Shown here one piece after another: positions 32,058 to 37,220 of a stretch of 37,220 nucleotides of DNA. A model generated the notes under the pieces. It saw only the letters and a list, made by a program, of their open reading frames with translations. It made no database searches and was not told the origin of the DNA. The DNA lies in the NCBI GenBank assembly GCA_964624625.1, contig CAZUXW010000023.1, forward strand, positions 1 to 37,220, given 5' to 3'. Numbering within the stretch: position 1 is the first letter of the stretch; each line of letters starts with the position of its first letter. The DNA comes from PALSA-1180 sp964624625. GTDB taxonomy: Bacteria > Oederibacteriota > Muellerivitia > Muellerivitales > Muellerivitaceae. Position numbers and translations under genes: made by a program.

Positions 32058-33416
32058 ATGGATTCCTTAATCTATTGGCGGCAAATGGGATGGGGCTTGG
32101 CGGCCCTGAATTCCATACCTTTTTTTTTATTCCTTTTTTTGGTGGCGGTCCTACCTTTTCTTTCCGCAACGGCCCATTGGTGGGAAAAAAACCCGAATAA
32201 ATTTTATGTTTCGGTTTTCTTCGCCTTGGTGGGTGTAGCCCTCTGCCTGGTTCCTACCCGCGACGCGGCGCGCGTCCTGCATTCCTACCTCGATTACTGG
32301 GCCTTTCTCTCGGTCATGGGCGCGCTTTACGTCGTCAGCGGGGGGATCCATATCCTGGGAGTCTATGAGGGCTTTCCCTTCGTGAACACCCTTTTCCTGG
32401 CTTTCGGGGCTCTTCTTTCCAATGTCCTGGGGACGACCGGCGCCAGCATGCTTTTGATCCGTCCCCTTTTACACGCCAACCGCCACCGAAAACATAAGTC
32501 GCACATCCTGGTATTTTTCATCTTTATCGTTTCCAACAGCGCGGCCTGCCTGATCCCCCTGGGCCCGCCCCTGTACCTGGGGTATCTCAAGGGAGTTCCG
32601 TTTTTTTGGACCCTCCATCTCCTGCCGCAATGCGGCCTGGCCGTAGGGCTTCTGCTGGTACTTTTCCATTTCATCGACGGTCGGATTTTCGAGAAGGAGG
32701 AAGTGGAGAGCAAAGGTCGGATGTCCTTGGAGATACACTTAGCGGCCCGGAAAATTTATGTCCGGGGATGGACCAACGTGATTTTCCTGGTTCTCATCAT
32801 TGGCGCCATTCTTTTTTCCGGTTACATCCTCCAGCCCTTATTGTCCGGGGTTTTTGGCGGGGAATGGGGGGACATCGGCTCGAAAGGGTTTCAGGTCGCG
32901 GCCCTGGGATTGTTGGCCTTCGGATCCTATCGCACAACCCCGAAGGCCATCCATCAATTGAACCATTTTCATTTCGCTCCCCTCCAGGAAGTGGCCATCC
33001 TGTTTTTTGGGATTTTCGGTGCCATGATCCCGCCCTTGGCCCTCCTGGAAGCCAAGGGACCCGCCGCGGCCTTGACCCAACCCTGGCAATATTTCTGGGT
33101 TTCGGGGGTCTTAAGCGCCTTCTTGGACAACGCGCCGGCTTACCTGAATTTCACGACGTTGGCGTCGACCCAATTCGGCGTGGCTTCCAACCACCTTGGC
33201 GAATTGGCGGCGAAATCACCCCGGATCCTGACGGCTATTTCCTGCGGGACTTCCTTCATGGGGGCCCTGACCTATATCGGCAACGGGCCCAATTTTATGG
33301 TTAAGGCCATCGCCGAGCATTACCGGGTGAAGATGCCTTCCTTCGGCGGGTATATGGTTTGGTCACTTGCGGTGTTGACCCCGGTTTTTCTGATTGTGAC
33401 TTTCCTTTTTTTCTAG
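32058..33416 (+). CDS. NhaD/CitMHS-type ion transporter (probable Na+/H+ antiporter)
   Basis: The 452-residue inner-membrane protein has about twelve hydrophobic segments in two repeats. Conserved blocks LLSNVLGTTGASMLLIRPLL, FIVSNSAACLIPLGPP, SAFLDNAPAYLNFT and CGTSFMGALTYIGNGPNFMV match the NhaD/ArsB/CitMHS ion-transporter superfamily, specifically the group annotated as putative citrate transport or sodium:proton antiporter. The Asp-Asn pair in FLDNAP and the SxxxTT/N-x-P segments are likely in ion binding. Context (flanked by two PII genes, beside a K+ pump) favours Na+/H+ antiport over citrate uptake. An AAGGG site lies 7 bases upstream of ATG 32058. Confidence 0.85.
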   Translation: MDSLIYWRQMGWGLAALNSIPFFLFLFLVAVLPFLSATAHWWEKNPNKFYVSVFFALVGVALCLVPTRDAARVLHSYLDYWAFLSVMGALYVVSGGIHILGVYEGFPFVNTLFLAFGALLSNVLGTTGASMLLIRPLLHANRHRKHKSHILVFFIFIVSNSAACLIPLGPPLYLGYLKGVPFFWTLHLLPQCGLAVGLLLVLFHFIDGRIFEKEEVESKGRMSLEIHLAARKIYVRGWTNVIFLVLIIGAILFSGYILQPLLSGVFGGEWGDIGSKGFQVAALGLLAFGSYRTTPKAIHQLNHFHFAPLQEVAILFFGIFGAMIPPLALLEAKGPAAALTQPWQYFWVSGVLSAFLDNAPAYLNFTTLASTQFGVASNHLGELAAKSPRILTAISCGTSFMGALTYIGNGPNFMVKAIAEHYRVKMPSFGGYMVWSLAVLTPVFLIVTFLFF

Positions 33417-33615
33417 GGAGAGTGGAAAAAGAATTTGGGTGATCGTTGACCTATCCGAACCGGAATTCGGCCACTGATGAGGGATTAAGTTCATCCTTTT
33501 TTTGGCGGCTTCCCAACCGAAAGGCGGTGGAATTGGATATTGGTATGGAAATAGAATAGTATAAAATTGGGGGCGATTAATATCGTCTCCATATTTTCTG
33601 AGAAGGGCGCCAACC

Positions 33616-33957
33616 ATGAAAAAAATCGAAACCTATATCCGGCCTGATAAATTCCAGGACGTCCAGATGGCGCTGGAGGCCATCGGTTCGCCCGGCATGA
33701 CCGTTTCCGACGTGCGCGGCCATGGGGTCCAAAAGGGCGTGACCCAAGAGTGGAAGGGAGAGAAGATCAAGGTCTCGCTTTTGCCGAAGATCCGGATCGA
33801 AACCGTCGTGAAGGACGAGTCTGTCGCGAAGGTCGTGGAAACGATCCTGGAGGCGGCGCAAACGGGTGAGGCGGGAGACGGAAAGATTTTCGTGACGCCT
33901 ATCGAGCAGGTCTACCGGGTCAGGACGAAAGAGTCGGGCGAAAAGGCCCTTTCCTAA
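33616..33957 (+). CDS. PII-family signalling protein, copy 2
   Basis: A 113-residue paralogue of the PII gene at 31620, differing at about 31 positions by my count. It keeps G37, Q39, K40, K58, the GDGK block and R101/R103, and shares the unusual Trp46 and Ile51 in the T-loop. The differences cluster in the T-loop (positions 44-54) and the B-loop approach (66-86), so the two may differ in partner or ligand response and could form mixed trimers. It has its own 199-base upstream spacer, so separate regulation is possible. Its stop is 7 bases from the stop of the convergent kdpE-like gene, with no terminator between them. Confidence 0.92.
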   Translation: MKKIETYIRPDKFQDVQMALEAIGSPGMTVSDVRGHGVQKGVTQEWKGEKIKVSLLPKIRIETVVKDESVAKVVETILEAAQTGEAGDGKIFVTPIEQVYRVRTKESGEKALS

Positions 33958-33964
33958 AAAACCG

Positions 33965-34663
33965 TCAATCCACCGCCATGCGGTAGCCGACTCCCGGCTC
34001 GGTGAGGAAATGCTGGGGCCGTCCCGGCTGGCTTTCCAACTTATGGCGCAAATTGTTCATGTGAACCCGCAGGTAATGGGCTTTGTCGACGTAAGCCTCC
34101 CCCCAAATTTCCGTCAAGAGCTGCTTTTGGGTGATGACCTTGCCAGCGTTCCTCGTTAAAAGGGCCAACAAACCGAACTCCCGGGGGGTCAAATGGACTT
34201 CCTCGCCAGACCGGGAGACTTTCCGCAAGGCCAGGTCCACCTCCAAGTCCCCGTGGCGGAAGACCGGCTCTCCCGGAACGCCGGCCGCCTCCGTGACGTG
34301 GCGCAACGCCACCCGGATGCGCGCCAACAGCTCATCCACCCCAAAAGGCTTGGTGAGGTAATCATCCGCGCCGGCGTCCAAGGCGGCCACTTTGTCCGTC
34401 TCGCGGCCGCGGGCGGATACCACGATGATGGGTTTCTTGGACCATTCCCTCAGGCGTTTCGTGACTTCCAATCCATCCATGTCGGGCAAGCCTAAATCCA
34501 GCAGGATCACGTCGGGATTGCGGGTGGCGGCCTGAACCAGCCCCTCCTCGCCGGTGGAGGCCTGCAGGTAATGGTAACCGTTCGAGGACAGTGTGGTTTT
34601 CAGGAAAAGGCAGATGGGTTTATCATCCTCAATGCAGAGGACCGACGGGTTGGTGTTTTCCAT
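33965..34663 (-). CDS. KdpE-like response regulator, second copy
   Basis: The 232-residue OmpR/PhoB-family regulator has acidic residues EDD at 12-14, phosphoacceptor D56 in LLDLGLPDMDG, TKPFGVDELL, and a winged-helix domain (VHLTPREFGLL, a RVHMNNLRHKLE recognition helix, then a final YRMAVD). It is clearly a paralogue of KdpE (20951-21649), but the recognition-helix residues differ (VHMNNLRHK against IYVYQLRRK), so its DNA target may differ. It starts 2 bases after the stop of its kinase gene. Candidate targets are the PII-transporter-PII genes and the 11-bp-spaced repeats near 36591-36778. Confidence 0.92.
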   Translation of the reverse strand: MENTNPSVLCIEDDKPICLFLKTTLSSNGYHYLQASTGEEGLVQAATRNPDVILLDLGLPDMDGLEVTKRLREWSKKPIIVVSARGRETDKVAALDAGADDYLTKPFGVDELLARIRVALRHVTEAAGVPGEPVFRHGDLEVDLALRKVSRSGEEVHLTPREFGLLALLTRNAGKVITQKQLLTEIWGEAYVDKAHYLRVHMNNLRHKLESQPGRPQHFLTEPGVGYRMAVD

Positions 34664-34665
34664 GG

Positions 34666-36300
34666 CTATTCCTCCTGGACCGTGGGGGGGGTTCCCCCGA
34701 TGGGCAGCAGGACCGTGAAAGCCGAGCCTCCCCCTGGCCGGTTCGCGGCTTCAATGGTTCCGCCGTGGGCCGTGGTGATGCCCCGGCAGATGCTCAGGCC
34801 CAACCCCACCCCCCTTTGGCCGCTGCGGGACCCCCGGGTGAATTTTTCGAAGATGGAAATTTCCTCCCCCGGGGCCAATCCCGGCCCCCGGTCGGAAACT
34901 TTAAACTCGATCCCATTCCCCTCCCGTCTGACGGATAACTCGATCGGGGTTCCCTCGGGAGTGTGGTTCAAGGCGTTTTCCATCAGGTTCAGGAGGAGTT
35001 GTTCCACCAGCAGCGCGTCCATCGAGACCAAGGGAAGGTCGGGCTGGATTTTGATCGTAATGGAATGGGTCGACAGGCGGCGCTTTAAAAGATCCAAGGC
35101 CGCCCCCACCACCTCCTCGGCGGACTGCCATTCTTTTTTCACCCGGAGGGCACCCGATTCCAAACGGGTCATGTCCAGCAAGTTTTGGATCAGGCGGTTC
35201 ATGCGGTCCGCTTCCTCATAAATCGTCCGCGATAATTGGGAGCGCTCCTCCGGGCTGAAGGAGGCGTGGGGATCCATCAGACTGCTGGAGGCCCCCACGA
35301 TGGCCGTCAGGGGAGTCCGTAAGTCGTGGGATACGGCGCTTAAAAGCGCGCTGCGGTTTTTCTCGTTTTCCGCCGCGATCCGGTGGTCCTCGGCCTGGCG
35401 CGACAGGATGTTCCGCTCCACGGCCACGGCCATCTGGCTGGCCAGGGTTTCCAGGCGGACCATTTCCTCGGTGGAGAAAAGGACTTGGTCGACGGGGAAA
35501 TGAAACTCCAAAATTCCGAGCACCTGCTGGGACGCGATGAGGGGAAGATAGAGGCCCTGGGCTTGGGGAAAGAGGTTGGTCCCGCGGCCGGTCTTGTATC
35601 CGCCTTGGAAAACCCGCTCAATCGCCTTCCACTCCACGGGGGATGAGTTTTTTAATTCCGTTTCAAGGGAGCTCAACCAGCCCTTGGACTCGCTCAAGAG
35701 GATGCGGACCCTGGCTCCGACGGTCCTTCCCAAATGGCGGGCGGCGATATCCAGAGCCAGGTCGTTGCCCCGGCTGTCGGCTAAGGTCCGGCTTAAGTCG
35801 TATAACATGGAAGTCCGCATTTCTTTTTCTTGGGCGGTTTGAGCCTGTTCCCTGAGGCGGGAAGCCAGGGCGCTGATCAAGAGGCTGACCACCAGCATGA
35901 CGAAAAAAGTCAGCCAAATTTTCGGGTTGTCGACGGTAAAGCTGAAATAGGGAGGATTGATGAAATAGTCCAGGGCCAGGATGCCCGACACGGATGCGAG
36001 GACCGCCGGGCCGAATCCCCCCCAGCGGGCGATCCCCATGATTCCCAGCAGGTAGACCATGGCGATGGTGGCCGTGTCCAAGGTTTGGCGCAGCCAATAG
36101 CCGGGAAAGGTGATGACGGCGATCAGCAGGATCGCCCAAAGGAATCTTTTCGGCCCGTCTTCCCAAAAAAAAGGAGGGACCGAGTTTCCGGAGGATGGTT
36201 TAAAACTTCCGGCGGCTCCACCGGGGCGCGGCTTGTGATTTTCCGGTGGAAACAATGGCGGGGGAACGGGTTCGACATTCGGTCTGGTTGGGTTATTCAA
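34666..36300 (-). CDS. Short KdpD-like histidine kinase lacking KdpD and USP domains
   Basis: The 544-residue kinase begins with about 50 Pro-rich soluble residues and goes straight into four DUF4118 membrane helices (about 52-145), then a coiled-coil/GAF-like region and a kinase core: His325 in SAVSHDLRTP, N-box ENALNHTP, DRGPGLAPGE and GVGLGLSICRG. The N-terminal KdpD nucleotide-binding and USP domains of the full-length protein are absent, with no sign of frameshift remnants upstream. Translation probably starts at TTG 36300 (AGGA 8 bases upstream); the nearby ATG runs at once into a stop. It is coupled to the downstream kdpE-like gene. Confidence 0.92.
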   Translation of the reverse strand: MNNPTRPNVEPVPPPLFPPENHKPRPGGAAGSFKPSSGNSVPPFFWEDGPKRFLWAILLIAVITFPGYWLRQTLDTATIAMVYLLGIMGIARWGGFGPAVLASVSGILALDYFINPPYFSFTVDNPKIWLTFFVMLVVSLLISALASRLREQAQTAQEKEMRTSMLYDLSRTLADSRGNDLALDIAARHLGRTVGARVRILLSESKGWLSSLETELKNSSPVEWKAIERVFQGGYKTGRGTNLFPQAQGLYLPLIASQQVLGILEFHFPVDQVLFSTEEMVRLETLASQMAVAVERNILSRQAEDHRIAAENEKNRSALLSAVSHDLRTPLTAIVGASSSLMDPHASFSPEERSQLSRTIYEEADRMNRLIQNLLDMTRLESGALRVKKEWQSAEEVVGAALDLLKRRLSTHSITIKIQPDLPLVSMDALLVEQLLLNLMENALNHTPEGTPIELSVRREGNGIEFKVSDRGPGLAPGEEISIFEKFTRGSRSGQRGVGLGLSICRGITTAHGGTIEAANRPGGGSAFTVLLPIGGTPPTVQEE

Positions 36301-36422
36301 TTCATTTTCCTTGACCTCGTGAAGACCACGGAGTTTGGACAGGGCGGCGAGAAATTCGCTGGAGGCGCCGGATTCAGGGATAAGTATAGAACGAATGTCC
36401 TGGTGGAGTCAGTCCAGTTGGG

Positions 36423-36459
36423 AAAAAAATAAAGCCCCGGTTAGCCGCGGGGCTTTATT
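36423..36459 (-). terminator. Strong intrinsic terminator upstream of the short kdpD-like gene
   Basis: A perfect 12-bp stem AATAAAGCCCCG (36428-36439) with CGGGGCTTTATT (36448-36459), 8-base loop. On the minus strand it is followed by T7 (complement of A-run 36423-36429), so it terminates minus-strand transcription about 125 bases before the kdpD-like start. No clear gene ends there, suggesting an attenuator or a small RNA. Confidence 0.8.
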
Positions 36460-36461
36460 GG

Positions 36462-36511
36462 AGAGGGTAAGGATCCCTCTGGTGTGCCAGGCGTGGGGAC
36501 GCCGGGCGCAC
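36462..36511 (-). ncRNA. Stacked hairpins ahead of the terminator: candidate small RNA or leader
   Basis: Next to the terminator lie AGAGGG/CCCTCT (36462-36480) and a long hairpin (36482-36511): GTGTGCC/GGCGCAC plus GGCGT/ACGCC around GGGG, with one A-G mismatch. Together with the terminator they would give a compact structured minus-strand RNA. No known Rfam-type core was recognised. The minus-strand open frame over 36535-36735 is basic and not protein-like. Confidence 0.35.
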
Positions 36512-36590
36512 TGATGGTCAGTTGGCGGTTGAACTTAACCCGCTTTGCAGGAGCAGGCGCAATCTAATCCCTTCCTGGGAAAAAACCAAA

Positions 36591-36778
36591 TCAAGTTTCC
36601 GTTAAGATTCACGGCGCCGGAAGGGGAGGAGCGCCTACACAATTGTCGCCGTTGACGCCGATTGTAATGATGTATTTTTTTTGAAGAGCCTTGGGGGCGG
36701 CGGAAACACTTTTCCCGGCCGGCTTTGGCCATCAAGGAAACGTCAAGAAAACCTCCCGGGCATCAAGGGAACATCAAG
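36591..36778. promoter_or_regulatory. Three direct-repeat sites TCAAG-N6-T(C/T)AAG with 11-bp period
   Basis: Sites at 36591-36606 (TCAAGTTTCCGTTAAG), 36732-36747 (TCAAGGAAACGTCAAG) and 36763-36778 (TCAAGGGAACATCAAG). Each has two half-sites 11 bp apart on the same DNA face, the layout used by OmpR/PhoB-family dimers; the last two sites are 31 bp apart, about three helical turns. They lie between the divergent short kdpD-like gene and the truncated gene at 37078. The binding protein is inferred, not shown. Confidence 0.45.
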
Positions 36779-37077
36779 ACGGAATCCCCGTTGGATTTTC
36801 CGGGGGTGAATTTGCTTTTGATTTGAAAGAATATCATTTTGGGAGGATGTTCCCCCCGGTTCGGGCGCCGCCGCCGATTTTTTTACCCGCGGTGATGGCA
36901 TGACCATTGCTTTTCACCATGGTCGGTACACCCGCCGTTGGGGTGCGAACCGGAGGACGCGGTTGCGGGAGCTTGTGGCTTCGCCTGGACGCGTCCGGGA
37001 AGAACCGCAGTGGAGACAGTCGGAACAGCCTTCGGAAAAGTCCGGGGGCGGCAGGGATACTTGAAAGGGGGAAGAAG
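36779..37077 (+). other. Non-coding, potentially structured leader before the last gene
   Basis: About 300 bases with no convincing gene. GACCAT/ATGGTC can pair at about 36902-36923, and GGACGCG (36954-36960) pairs with CGCGTCC around a GC-rich interior that can itself fold. It could be a long 5' leader of the 37078 gene. I compared it by eye with cobalamin, glycine, ydaO, ZTP and glnA patterns and found no convincing match. Confidence 0.35.
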
Positions 37078-37220
37078 ATGAAAAAGTTTAATTCTTTTAT
37101 TTTGAAAAGGGGAATCGTCATGATGGCCGCGATGGTTCTTTCTTTTTTGACGGCTGGAACGATTCTGGCCCAAGCCACGGCACCGGCCGCCGCGCCGGCG
37201 ACGGTAGCGGCGGCAGCGCC
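37078..37220 (+). CDS. Exported protein, N-terminal fragment (3' end outside window)
   Basis: Only the first 47 residues are visible. They form a signal peptide (basic MKKFNSFILKRG, hydrophobic core, cleavage near TILAQA) followed by an Ala/Pro-rich stretch. Similar beginnings occur in the porin at 30184 and also in signal-peptide ammonium transporters of the Amt family, which often neighbour PII genes; the visible part cannot decide. GGGGGAAGAAG precedes ATG 37078. Confidence 0.7.
   Translation, partial: MKKFNSFILKRGIVMMAAMVLSFLTAGTILAQATAPAAAPATVAAAA

Noticed and set aside
32058..33416. Arsenite pump ArsB as the identity of the transporter
   Set aside because: The fold is shared, but there are no arsenic genes nearby and the conserved blocks fit the NhaD/CitMHS group better; K+/PII context favours cation transport.
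36535..36735. 66-codon minus-strand frame ending in C-A-C-S-C-K-A-G
   Set aside because: Basic and random in composition, no clear ribosome-binding site, and it overlaps one of the direct-repeat sites; the Cys cluster looks accidental.

Overview
The window comes from a Gram-negative (diderm) bacterium of fairly high GC. A TonB-dependent receptor, a beta-barrel porin and several signal-peptide proteins imply an outer membrane. The very long Thr/Pro spacer joined to a FlgD/T9SS-like C-terminal domain is a style common in uncultured candidate phyla, but I cannot name the phylum from this sequence. No rRNA, tRNA, transposase, phage gene or CRISPR array was seen. Assignments rest on reading protein motifs by eye; no database search was run.

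Left part (1-6923, + strand): the 3' end of cobalamin-dependent methionine synthase (metH), a secreted propeller-like protein, a small stress pair (CsbD, DUF2934-like), a DinB-like protein, then a secreted beta-lactamase-family protein that has lost its catalytic residues, paired with an MFS exporter.

PQQ region (6979-15031, - strand): read in transcription order it encodes a large secreted quinoprotein-like propeller, the 31-residue precursor peptide PqqA, PqqB, an AT-rich membrane-anchored serine hydrolase that looks inserted, PqqC, and a PqqD-PqqE fusion. A TonB-dependent receptor (15285-17258) is divergent from this operon. The window therefore holds the PQQ synthesis genes together with a plausible PQQ-related client protein.

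Middle (17298-20777, - strand): a GAF-GGDEF diguanylate cyclase tightly coupled to deoC, and a two-gene periplasmic thiol-redox operon (DsbD N-terminal-like domain plus a redoxin).

Potassium region (20951-37220): kdpD-kdpE on the - strand, with palindromic CCAAG-type repeats on both sides of kdpD. Divergent from them is a kdp operon that begins with at least three small membrane-protein genes, followed by kdpF, kdpA, kdpB, kdpC and a porin. After a terminator come a PII gene, an NhaD/CitMHS-type ion transporter and a second PII gene. Convergent with these is a second KdpD/KdpE pair whose kinase lacks the cytoplasmic KdpD and USP sensor domains. I read this as an enlarged K+/Na+ homeostasis locus in which PII proteins without the uridylylation tyrosine may connect ATP/2-oxoglutarate status to cation transport; this is inference. 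The last 0.8 kb is a non-coding, highly structured region with 11-bp-spaced direct repeats, ahead of a truncated signal-peptide gene at the window edge.
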